From: JAXDJH01 sp034663635
Lineage (GTDB): Bacteria; Actinomycetota; CADDZG01; WHSQ01
Reading direction: 5' to 3'
DNA: 64,000 nucleotides
NCBI GenBank assembly: GCA_034663635.1
Contig: JAXDJH010000013.1
Coordinates: 124,001-188,000 of the forward strand
Shown here: piece by piece, positions 56,047 to 63,145 of the stretch
How positions within the stretch are numbered: position 1 is the first letter of the stretch
How the letters are laid out: each line of letters starts with the position of its first letter
Program-made: the position numbers and the translations under genes
Notes under the pieces: model-generated
What the model saw: only the letters and a program-made list of their open reading frames with translations
Database searches by the model: none
Told to the model about the DNA's origin: nothing

Positions 56047-56463
56047 TTAGCCCCCTCCGTGCTGTCGCAAGTGGTAGTCGAGCCGGCTGTCTAAAACGGC
56101 AAGGTCGCGCGCTGCGGCCTGGGCTTCGGCCAGCGCTGAGTTCGCCTGCGCTGCCGCGTCCTCGGAGATTCCCTTCATCTCGTTGAGAGACTCTTTGAGT
56201 TTCGTGAGTGAGGCCCAAAGGCGGTCGCTGACGGTGTCGATGCGCTCGCCGGCGCGGTCGCCCGTGGACTCGAGCTCGGCCACGCGATCCGTAAGTGCCT
56301 TCGTCTCGTCCTCCAATTGCGCGATCGCCTGTGCCGCATCGGCGGCAAGGGTTCTCGCCTGGTCGTCCGTCGCCGGCTGATCGGAACCCGGTCCACACCC
56401 GGCAAATAGAAAAGCCGCGGCGAGAACGAGGGCCGCGCCGGTGCCGGCCGCCGCCCGTTTCAT
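56047..56463 (-). CDS. Coiled-coil lipoprotein
   Basis: A 138-residue lipoprotein. The signal has MKRAAAG, a hydrophobic core and the lipobox LFAGC. The mature part is almost entirely helical with heptad patterns (AQAIAQLEDETKALTDRVAEL and later SALAEAQAAARDLAVL), suggesting an extended coiled coil outside the membrane. It lies three bases upstream of the PASTA kinase gene, so it may be a partner of the extracellular PASTA region. I know no named family. Confidence 0.8.
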   Translation of the reverse strand: MKRAAAGTGAALVLAAAFLFAGCGPGSDQPATDDQARTLAADAAQAIAQLEDETKALTDRVAELESTGDRAGERIDTVSDRLWASLTKLKESLNEMKGISEDAAAQANSALAEAQAAARDLAVLDSRLDYHLRQHGGG

Positions 56464-56586
56464 GGGTCGAATCGTCACACGAGCCTCCCCGGCCCCCACG
56501 GATATCCCCAGTGGTCTCTAAACCTCAGAAATTAACAGAAGTAACAATAGCAACAAGAGGGGGCGAGCGGAAGCCCTGAGCCGGCG

Positions 56587-57249
56587 CTAGGTGAGGCGGG
56601 CGACGAGCGGGATGTGATCGGACGCTGCGGCCTCGACCGTGAACACTTCGGTCGCCCGGAGGCCCGAGCTGACCACGATGTGATCGATCTGCCGCCCTTT
56701 CAGGCGACCCCGGTGGGTCACGAGGTGCGGGCCGACCGGCTTCAGGCCGATCTCGACCAGCGGTGTGAGGGTCCTGCGGGTCTGGTTGAAATCCCCGAGA
56801 ACCGTCATCTCCCCCTCGAGTCGGGACGTGATGTCGGCGAGCGCGGTCGTCTGAAGGATCCTGGCGGCTCGCTGGGTCGCGAGGTGGGTGGCGACGATCC
56901 AGGTTCCGTCGGCTCGGACCACCAGTGCCCCCCTCGGCTCCTCGTTACCTACTCGTGGGAGAGGAACGAAGCTCGGGTCCAGCGGCTTGAACGAGGCGAG
57001 AGCGATCCCGTACTCGCCCCCGGCTCGATCGAGCGTCGGGAAGAACGAGACCGCCATCCCAGTCAGCTCCGCGAGGATCGCGGGCTGGTCGACCTCTCCG
57101 CTCCGGAGGAGACCTCGATCGAGCTCCTGAAGAGCGACGATCTCGGCCCCGGTTTCGATGATGGCTTCGGCCGTGCGCTGAAGGTCGATCACGCCATCCG
57201 GTCCCTCCCCGTGGTGGATGTTGAAAGTGGCGACGGTGAGGGCCTGCAT
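56587..57249 (-). CDS. Endonuclease/exonuclease/phosphatase-family hydrolase
   Basis: A 220-residue protein of the DNase-I-like fold. The motifs TVATFNIHHG, IVALQELDRG (metal Glu), VATHLATQ, VLGDFNQTRRT (Asp and Asn) and ASDHIPLVARL (catalytic Asp-His) are all present. Substrates in the family range from DNA to phosphoinositides and sphingomyelin. Its length and simple form suggest a metal-dependent phosphodiesterase. It is divergent from the rhomboid gene with 24 bases between. Confidence 0.9.
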   Translation of the reverse strand: MQALTVATFNIHHGEGPDGVIDLQRTAEAIIETGAEIVALQELDRGLLRSGEVDQPAILAELTGMAVSFFPTLDRAGGEYGIALASFKPLDPSFVPLPRVGNEEPRGALVVRADGTWIVATHLATQRAARILQTTALADITSRLEGEMTVLGDFNQTRRTLTPLVEIGLKPVGPHLVTHRGRLKGRQIDHIVVSSGLRATEVFTVEAAASDHIPLVARLT

Positions 57250-57273
57250 GGCGGGGAGGATAGGCGCGCCCGC

Positions 57274-58146
57274 ATGGGAGCATTGAGCGAGATGAGCTCC
57301 TCCGATATCGACACCCAGGTGGGCGACTCAGGCGAAGTCACCTACTGCTACGGGCACCCCAAGACACCGACGAAGCTTCGCTGCTCTCGTTGCGATCGGC
57401 CGATCTGCGGCAGATGCGCGATCCCGGCGCCCGTGGGCCAGCACTGCCCTGAGTGCGTAGCCGAGGCGAGGAAGTCGACGCCGAAGGTCCGGGCCGCCCT
57501 CCAGGCGAATGCCCCAGCCGTGTTCGCTTTGTTGGCCATCAACGTAGTGCTGTACATCGCCCAGCAGGTGAGCTTCGACGTCACAGAAAAACTGGCGATG
57601 ATCCCCCAAGCGGTCGACGCTGGCGAGTGGTATCGCCTGATCACCGCCATGTTCCTGCACGCGTCGCTGTGGCACATCGGTTTCAACATGTACGCGCTAT
57701 ATCTCTTCGGCCCCACCATCGAGCAAGCGTTCGGCACCTGGCGTTTCGTGGCCATGTATTTCATAGCGGGCTTGGCCGGAAGCGCTGCGTCGTTCGCGTT
57801 CCCACCGCACGTCGCGAGCCTGGGCGCATCGGGAGCGATCTTCGGAGTCCTGGGCGTGATGCTCGTGTATCTCTACAACCGGCGAGCTCAGACCTTCATA
57901 GGCCACTACCTTCGGAACCTCTTGGGGCTCCTCGCTCTGAACTTCTTCATCGCGTTCCTGCCCGGCCTGAATATCGATTGGGTCGCTCACCTCGGCGGCC
58001 TGATCGGGGGCATGGCGCTCGGCTACGGCTTCGATCGAGGCATGGGGGCAACTGCCAAGTCGCCTCCGGCTCTACAGCTGGCGGCCGCCGTCCTCGTGTT
58101 CGGCGTCTCGGTAGCCCTAGTGGTGACGGGGCCGTTCGGAGTCTGA
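57274..58146 (+). CDS. Rhomboid intramembrane protease with N-terminal zinc finger
   Basis: A 290-residue protease. Residues 20-60 form a B-box-like zinc finger (CYGHP, CSRCDRPICGRC, QHCPEC). Six or seven membrane segments follow. The catalytic Ser is in LGASGAIFG (about S186) and the His in VAHLGGLIGG (about H239), with HIGFNMYAL on the second helix. It should cleave membrane proteins within the bilayer. The start is uncertain between ATG 57274 and 57292, since neither has a well placed ribosome site. Confidence 0.9.
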   Translation: MGALSEMSSSDIDTQVGDSGEVTYCYGHPKTPTKLRCSRCDRPICGRCAIPAPVGQHCPECVAEARKSTPKVRAALQANAPAVFALLAINVVLYIAQQVSFDVTEKLAMIPQAVDAGEWYRLITAMFLHASLWHIGFNMYALYLFGPTIEQAFGTWRFVAMYFIAGLAGSAASFAFPPHVASLGASGAIFGVLGVMLVYLYNRRAQTFIGHYLRNLLGLLALNFFIAFLPGLNIDWVAHLGGLIGGMALGYGFDRGMGATAKSPPALQLAAAVLVFGVSVALVVTGPFGV

Positions 58147-58159
58147 GCTCGGTTAGCTA

Positions 58160-58189
58160 TTGACTTATTAGAAGATATCTTCCTATTCT
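58160..58189 (+). promoter_or_regulatory. Promoter of the PadR operon, probably leaderless
   Basis: TTGACT at 58160-58165 and TATTCT at 58184-58189 are 18 bases apart. The padR ATG at 58196 begins seven bases downstream and no ribosome site precedes it, so the message is probably leaderless. The operator palindrome lies between the two boxes. Confidence 0.55.
58171..58182. promoter_or_regulatory. Palindromic PadR operator
   Basis: GAAGATATCTTC is a perfect 12-base palindrome set exactly between the -35 and -10 boxes. A repressor bound here would block polymerase. The adjacent PadR protein is the obvious candidate and would repress its own operon. Confidence 0.6.
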
Positions 58190-58195
58190 TTCCCC

Positions 58196-58555
58196 ATGCG
58201 CAGGAAAGCGGGGACGCTCATCCCCCTGGAGCTGGAGATCCTCGAGGCCGGCCTCGACCTCCGGCGACGCGGGCGAGACGAATTTCATGGATTCGCCATC
58301 GCCAAGCACATCCAGGAACTCGACGGAGCGCGCCGACTGACCTCGCACGGAACCCTGTACAAAGCCCTCGCCCGCATGGAGAAGGCCGGGTTGCTCGACA
58401 GCCGTTGGGAGGACCCCGAGATAGCGGCCGGCGAGCAGAGACCCCGGCGTCGTTTCTATGTGGTTACCGGCGTGGGCGAACGTGCGCTGGCGGCGCACCG
58501 GGTTGCGCACCCGAACCCGGCGGCCGCGCGGAACCTGGGTCTGGAGCACATGTGA
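58196..58555 (+). CDS. PadR-family transcriptional regulator
   Basis: A 119-residue winged-helix regulator. It has LELEILEAGLDL, then FHGFAIAKHIQEL, the recognition region TSHGTLYKALARMEKAGLL and a wing with RPRRRFYVVTGVGERAL, all standard for PadR. It is short, lacking the long C-terminal helical domain, so it belongs to the small subgroup. The stop overlaps the next gene's GTG. It is likely to repress the operon through the palindrome in its promoter until a ligand binds. Confidence 0.92.
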   Translation: MRRKAGTLIPLELEILEAGLDLRRRGRDEFHGFAIAKHIQELDGARRLTSHGTLYKALARMEKAGLLDSRWEDPEIAAGEQRPRRRFYVVTGVGERALAAHRVAHPNPAAARNLGLEHM

Positions 58556-59178
58556 GCCTCCTCACCACGTCGACTCGACTGTCGGCGCGGTGGACGGCCT
58601 TCTACACGCAGGGGCTCCCGGAGGGGCAACGTTCGGCTCGACGAGCCGAGATCGCCTCCGACTTGTGGGAGCACACGCAGTTCGACATCGACGCGGGTGA
58701 GAACCCTGCCGACACGGGCTTCGAGATCCTCATGCGGACGTTGTTCGGTATCCCCGCCGATCTCTCCTGGCGTCGCTCGATAGCGCGCTCGGCTCCCAAC
58801 AGAGCAGCGCGCTTCATTCCGAACGGAGAAAGAACAATGCTTAGTCGATTTCTTGGGGGCCTAGCCACGGTCTTCACTGTTTTCATAGGCGTGTTTCTGA
58901 TCGCCAACTCATTCGGAGGCATTCTGAATGGCAGTACGACGGACATGATCTGGGTTATCCCGGGTGAGTTGATCCCGGGCGTGCTCATGATCGCCGGCGT
59001 GTATCTCGTCCATCGAAACCCAAGGTTGGGCACAACGATGACTATCGCCGGGGCTGTGATCGCTGCCTCCGTTCACTTCTGGATGGCATTCCTCGGCGTG
59101 CCCGTAGCTGTGGCGATCATCCTCGGCTCCCTGAGCCGCGGCGGAATGATCGGCAACAAGACCTCAGCAACCGCCTAA
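58552..59178 (+). CDS. PadR-associated membrane protein, four helices
   Basis: A 208-residue protein. The first 85 residues are soluble and contain WTAFYTQGLPEGQRSARRAE and IASDLWEHTQ, a pattern I know from membrane proteins that sit next to PadR genes. Four hydrophobic segments follow (residues about 95-205), including GELIPGVLMIAGVYLVH. GTG overlaps the padR stop as GTGA. The function is unknown; such proteins may be the target that PadR keeps off. Confidence 0.78.
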   Translation: MSLLTTSTRLSARWTAFYTQGLPEGQRSARRAEIASDLWEHTQFDIDAGENPADTGFEILMRTLFGIPADLSWRRSIARSAPNRAARFIPNGERTMLSRFLGGLATVFTVFIGVFLIANSFGGILNGSTTDMIWVIPGELIPGVLMIAGVYLVHRNPRLGTTMTIAGAVIAASVHFWMAFLGVPVAVAIILGSLSRGGMIGNKTSATA

Positions 59179-59186
59179 ACATTCAT

Positions 59187-59233
59187 CACCTATCCGCGAA
59201 CGTGGCGCATATCGCCGCTTTCGCGGATAGGTG
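59187..59233. terminator. Large hairpin between convergent operons
   Basis: CACCTATCCGCGAA (59187-59200) and TTCGCGGATAGGTG (59220-59233) are perfect 14-base inverted repeats, and the 19-base spacer contains an inner GGCG...CGCC stem. It lies between two convergent stop codons, so it probably ends both transcripts. No T-run follows on either strand, so it may work with Rho or simply protect 3' ends. Confidence 0.6.
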
Positions 59234-59243
59234 GCGGTTAGTT

Positions 59244-60068
59244 CTAGGAGATCTCCACTCGGCCGTTCTTGATCACTGCTTGGCCGTCCGGGTTGTAGGT
59301 CTCGAAACCGTAGTTGCCGGAGTCGTCGAGCTTCCAGAACTTCGTCGTTAGCTCTTGGCCGGGCAGCACCGGCTTGGAGAAGCGCACCGAGACCCTCTTG
59401 ATGCGGGTTGGATCTCCACCCGCAAGCCCGTCGACGGCGGCCTTCGTCGCGATCGCCATCGTGCACATGCCGTGGTTGATGATCCCAGGGAGGCCGACCA
59501 TCTTCGCGGTGTTCTCATCGAGGTGGATCGGGTTGTGGTCACCAGACGCGTCGGCGTAGCGATGCGTTTGGTCGTCGTCGACCTTCGTTGATTCCTCGTA
59601 GACAACGTCGCGTTGCTCGGTCTCGGCGGACGGCGCCTTGGACCCACCACCGCCGGAGCCTCGGATGAACGATGTCGCGCGGATCTCGGCTACCGGCTCG
59701 GCGTTCTGGTTCGTGATGTCGACCTTCACGGTGAAGGTCTCGCCGGTCTCTTTCTGTTCAACGGACTCGAGGATGCCTTTGAGGGTGAGCGTGTCACCGG
59801 GCTTCACCGGCTTGAGGAGCACGTGCTCCTCTTCGCCGTGCACGAGCCGCATGACGTCGGCGTTGAGCTCCGAGTCCAGCGCCGCTTTGCCGAGGTACTC
59901 GAACGCGGGGACTATCGGGAAGATCGGAGACGCGACTACGTCATCGCCGCCGAGGTAGCGCTCGTTCAGGTCGTTCGTCGCTCGGGCGTATTTCTCGATC
60001 CCCTCCGTGGTGACTTCGAACGTGCCGCTCTCGTACTCCTTGCCGACCAGATCTGCGTTGAGTCCCAT
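59244..60068 (-). CDS. Double-hotdog MaoC-type enoyl-CoA hydratase
   Basis: A 274-residue protein with two hotdog domains, the form of eukaryotic-type hydratase 2. The N-terminal half carries a degenerate hotdog (YARATNDLNERYLGG). The C-terminal half has YADASGDHNPIHLDENTAK and GIINHGMCTMA, with the catalytic Asp and His. It should hydrate a 2-enoyl-CoA to the (R)-3-hydroxyacyl-CoA. It is the last gene of a beta-oxidation-like operon and starts nine bases after the HadB-like gene. Confidence 0.9.
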   Translation of the reverse strand: MGLNADLVGKEYESGTFEVTTEGIEKYARATNDLNERYLGGDDVVASPIFPIVPAFEYLGKAALDSELNADVMRLVHGEEEHVLLKPVKPGDTLTLKGILESVEQKETGETFTVKVDITNQNAEPVAEIRATSFIRGSGGGGSKAPSAETEQRDVVYEESTKVDDDQTHRYADASGDHNPIHLDENTAKMVGLPGIINHGMCTMAIATKAAVDGLAGGDPTRIKRVSVRFSKPVLPGQELTTKFWKLDDSGNYGFETYNPDGQAVIKNGRVEIS

Positions 60069-60077
60069 CGGTCCTCC

Positions 60078-60530
60078 TTATTCGGGTAGCTCGATGTCGG
60101 CCTCGCCGACGATCGCCGTCTCCTCTTCAGGGAGGTCGAGTTCGGCCGGACCGCTCCCCCGCCGTCTCGCCTCGACAGTCACCTTCACCAATCCGTTCTC
60201 CACCGCGACCACCCGACCGGAGCAGACGAGCTCGTCGCCCGCCCAGACCCGCGTCGTGAAGCGAACCTTGTAGCGCTTGATGTGCTGCGGCCCTCCGAAC
60301 CAATCGGAGACCGCGTGAGCGAGGTAACCGGCGTTGAGCATCCCCATCGCGAAGACGGTGGGCGCTCCTTGAGCTCGTGCGTACTCCTCGTCCTGATGGA
60401 TCGGGTTGTCGTCGCCTGAGGCCTCGGCGTAGGCCACAAAGTCATCGACCTTGAGGGGGCCGAACGCCACCTCGCCAAGCTCTGAGCCGGGCGTGACATC
60501 CGCGAGCCGAACGCTGCGAACCTGGCTCAT
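60078..60530 (-). CDS. MaoC-like dehydratase subunit, HadB-like
   Basis: A 150-residue single hotdog. The catalytic segment YAEASGDDNPIHQDEEYARAQG keeps the Asp and His, followed by VFAMGMLNAGYLAHAV. It resembles the catalytic HadB subunit of mycobacterial (3R)-hydroxyacyl dehydratases, which works with HadA or HadC. The upstream gene encodes a HadA-like protein and overlaps it by four bases, so the two products probably form a dimer. Confidence 0.88.
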   Translation of the reverse strand: MSQVRSVRLADVTPGSELGEVAFGPLKVDDFVAYAEASGDDNPIHQDEEYARAQGAPTVFAMGMLNAGYLAHAVSDWFGGPQHIKRYKVRFTTRVWAGDELVCSGRVVAVENGLVKVTVEARRRGSGPAELDLPEEETAIVGEADIELPE

Positions 60531-60982
60531 GTACCCACCCCCGGATCCTTCGCCGTTTCGATCAACGTGTAAAAGGCGGTGAGGACTTCTTCGTCGTCCG
60601 AATCGGTAAACACCGACTCGTAGGTGACGAACCTCATGGAACCGCCACGCTTCCCTTCCTTGGTGAAGTCCTTCGAGATCCGCATCCGCCCCTTGAGCGT
60701 CTCGCCGGCGACCGGGAGGCGGTTGTAAAGAAACTCTTGCTCGCCGTGAAGAACCCGGCCGTAATCGAGATTGGCCCCCAGCCTCCGTTCGCGTTCGTCG
60801 CGGGGGACCTGGAAGATCTGGGTGACAGAAAAGGTCGGCGGCGCGATCACGTCCGGAAAACCGTGAGCGTGGGCGGCCTCCGGATCGTGGAGCACGGGGT
60901 TCTCTTCTCCGACCGCGGCCGCGAACCGTCCGACATGGTCGGCGGTTACCGGTAACTCGAAGTCGATGTGCGACTCTGCCAT
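60527..60982 (-). CDS. FAS1-like dehydratase subunit, HadA-like
   Basis: A 151-residue hotdog protein of the MaoC N-terminal-domain type. It contains VGRFAAAVGEENPVLHDPEAA, PPTFSV and YGRVLHGEQEFLYNRLPVAGE, as in HadA/HadC, which provide substrate binding but no full catalytic Asp-His pair. It starts five bases after the SDR gene and overlaps the HadB-like gene. Confidence 0.86.
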   Translation of the reverse strand: MAESHIDFELPVTADHVGRFAAAVGEENPVLHDPEAAHAHGFPDVIAPPTFSVTQIFQVPRDERERRLGANLDYGRVLHGEQEFLYNRLPVAGETLKGRMRISKDFTKEGKRGGSMRFVTYESVFTDSDDEEVLTAFYTLIETAKDPGVGT

Positions 60983-60987
60983 CGGTC

Positions 60988-61914
60988 CTACTGCCCCGAC
61001 GCTTTGCCGAGCATCGGCATCATGCCTTCGGGCTGGATGCCGTTCGGGAAAGCCTTCTGCAGCTCGCCGAGAAGCGCGTCGGGGTCCCAGAGGCTGTCGC
61101 CGCCCTTGATGAAAGTCCCGACGTCCCACGGCTTGAGGACGTTGATGGTGCTCCCGTAAACGAAGAAGCACTGGCCTGTGATGTTCTGGGCCGCGTCCGA
61201 GCAGAGAGCCACAACAACGGGCGAGATGTTCTCGGGGCCGAGCGGGTCGTATTCACCCTCGGGCGGCTTCGGCATCCCACCGAAGATGTCCTCGGTCATG
61301 CGCGTCCGAGCGTTCGGAGCGAGCGAGTTGACCGTGACCCCATAACGCGAGAGCTCCTGGGCCGAGATGATCGTGAATGCAGCGATAGCCGCCTTCGCCG
61401 AGCCGTAGTTGGTCTGACCGACGTTGCCGAAGACCCCGGACGGGCTCGATGTGTTGATCACACGGCCGTTGATCGGATTGCCCTCTTTGCTCTGGGCCCG
61501 CCAGTAGTTCGCAGCGTGGTGGGTCGGCGCGAAGTGGCCCTTCAGGTGAACGGCGATCACGGCGTCCCACTCCTCCTCGGTCATAGACACGAGCATCCGA
61601 TCGCGCAAGATGCCGGCGTTGTTGACCAGGATGTCGAGCCGGCCGAAATCGGCAACGGCCTGCTTGACCATGTTCTCCGCTGCGGAGAAGTCGGCGACGT
61701 TGTCGTAGTTCGCCGTCGCCTCTCCGCCCAGGGCCTTGATCTCATCGGCGACCTGCTGAGCGGGCGTCGAGTCGGAGCCTTCTCCCGCCGTGGAACCGCC
61801 GAGGTCGTTGACCACGATCTTGGCGCCGGCGTTCGCGAGCGCTATCGCGTGCTCCCGGCCGATGCCGCGGCCCGCGCCGGTGATGATCGCTACCTTCCCA
61901 TCGAGCGTTGCCAT
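60988..61914 (-). CDS. SDR-family 3-hydroxyacyl-CoA dehydrogenase
   Basis: A 308-residue short-chain dehydrogenase. It has the nucleotide motif TGAGRGIG near residue 13, NNAG near residue 95, the catalytic Ser in NTSSPSGVFG and YGSAK with the Tyr and Lys. The longer length and NDLGGSTAGEGSDS resemble the dehydrogenase part of MFE-2 proteins, which oxidise (R)-3-hydroxyacyl-CoA. This fits the hydratases next to it. It would work on the product of the MaoC enzymes. Confidence 0.9.
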   Translation of the reverse strand: MATLDGKVAIITGAGRGIGREHAIALANAGAKIVVNDLGGSTAGEGSDSTPAQQVADEIKALGGEATANYDNVADFSAAENMVKQAVADFGRLDILVNNAGILRDRMLVSMTEEEWDAVIAVHLKGHFAPTHHAANYWRAQSKEGNPINGRVINTSSPSGVFGNVGQTNYGSAKAAIAAFTIISAQELSRYGVTVNSLAPNARTRMTEDIFGGMPKPPEGEYDPLGPENISPVVVALCSDAAQNITGQCFFVYGSTINVLKPWDVGTFIKGGDSLWDPDALLGELQKAFPNGIQPEGMMPMLGKASGQ

Positions 61915-61945
61915 GCCTCTTCCTCCTGAGTGTTTGGTTGGCTGC

Positions 61946-63145
61946 CTAATCTAGACGTCCGAGGATGCTGCGACTGATGACGATGCGTTGGATCTGGCCC
62001 GTGCCTTCGAAGATGTCGTAGACCTTGATGTCCCGGAACCACTTCTCGACGAGGTGCTCTTTCGAGTAGCCCTCGGGGCCCATTATCTGGATCGCTCCGA
62101 TGCATGCGCGCATCGCGGCCTGTGGCGCGTAAGCCTTGCTCATCGAGGCTTCCTTCGAGTTCGGGATCTTGTTGTCGGCCATCCAGGCCGCCTTCCACAC
62201 GAGCCCGCGGGCGGCGGTCAGTTCCCGCTTCATCGTCCCGAGCTTCTGCTCGATCGCCGCTTTGCGAGTGAAGTTCGTGGTCATCGGCAGCTCGGCGGCA
62301 ACCCAATCGCGTGCGTACTCGTACGAAGCTCTACCGATGCCCAATCCCATCGCCGCCACCGAGGGCCGCGAGCTGTCGAAGGTTTTCATCGTCCCCTTGA
62401 AGCCGGAGCCCTGCGGCTCGAGCGCGGCCTCGCCGCCCAGGATGTGGTTGAAAGGGATGCGGCAGTCATCCAGGCTGAAGGCGGCGGTCTCGGACGCGGT
62501 GAGACCGAGCTTCTTCTCGATCTTCAGGATGTTGAAGCCCGGCGTGCCCTTCTTGATCACGAAGAACTTTTGGCCCTGACGTCCGAGAGACTTGTCGACC
62601 GTTGCGTTCACGACGACGATTTCGGCCCTCGCGCCATTGGTGCAGTAGACCTTCTGCCCATTCAGCACCCACTCATCGCCGTCGCGCCGCGCCGTGGTCT
62701 GTACGTTGGAAACGTCGGAGCCCGCCTGGGGCTCCGTGACTGCAAGCGCTCCGAAACGGGGCTCATCGGACTGGACGTTGAAGACGTCATCGAGGAACTC
62801 TTTCTTCTGCTCCGGAGTCCCTGCCGCGAGGATCGAAGGAGCAGCGAGGCCGGGGCCGGGGATGTTCAACAGCACGGCGGGATCGCCCCATGCAAGTTCC
62901 TCGGAGCCCACCACACCGAGCATGCTGCCGATCGACTTTCTTTCCTCGTCCCCGTCAGACCTCTCCTCCGGCATCATCGACGCGCGGTTGCCGGCCAGCT
63001 GTCCGAGTTGCTTGATCGTTTCGACGGGGAGGACGCCCTTCTCGTCGGCCTCACGCGCTATGGGGCGCAGCGTCGACTCCGCGAACATGTGAACGAAGTC
63101 GCGCACCGCGGCAACGGTTTCGTGTAGTTCGAAGTCGATAGGCAT
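61946..63145 (-). CDS. Acyl-CoA dehydrogenase, catalytic-base subunit
   Basis: A 399-residue flavoprotein. It has FGALAVTEPQAGSDVSN, WVLNGQKVYCTNG and the C-terminal DIFEGTGQIQRIV, where the Glu is the usual catalytic base. An insert rich in charged residues (ERSDGDEERKS) lies near residue 65. The ATG at 63145 overlaps the stop of the upstream acyl-CoA dehydrogenase by one base (TGATG). The two proteins may form a heterotetramer as in several mycobacterial FadE pairs. Confidence 0.9.
   Translation of the reverse strand: MPIDFELHETVAAVRDFVHMFAESTLRPIAREADEKGVLPVETIKQLGQLAGNRASMMPEERSDGDEERKSIGSMLGVVGSEELAWGDPAVLLNIPGPGLAAPSILAAGTPEQKKEFLDDVFNVQSDEPRFGALAVTEPQAGSDVSNVQTTARRDGDEWVLNGQKVYCTNGARAEIVVVNATVDKSLGRQGQKFFVIKKGTPGFNILKIEKKLGLTASETAAFSLDDCRIPFNHILGGEAALEPQGSGFKGTMKTFDSSRPSVAAMGLGIGRASYEYARDWVAAELPMTTNFTRKAAIEQKLGTMKRELTAARGLVWKAAWMADNKIPNSKEASMSKAYAPQAAMRACIGAIQIMGPEGYSKEHLVEKWFRDIKVYDIFEGTGQIQRIVISRSILGRLD

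Noticed and set aside
61988..63127. Long open frame on the plus strand opposite an acyl-CoA dehydrogenase
   Set aside because: It is antisense to a clear enzyme gene, has no recognisable domain and a composition typical of shadow frames in high-GC DNA.
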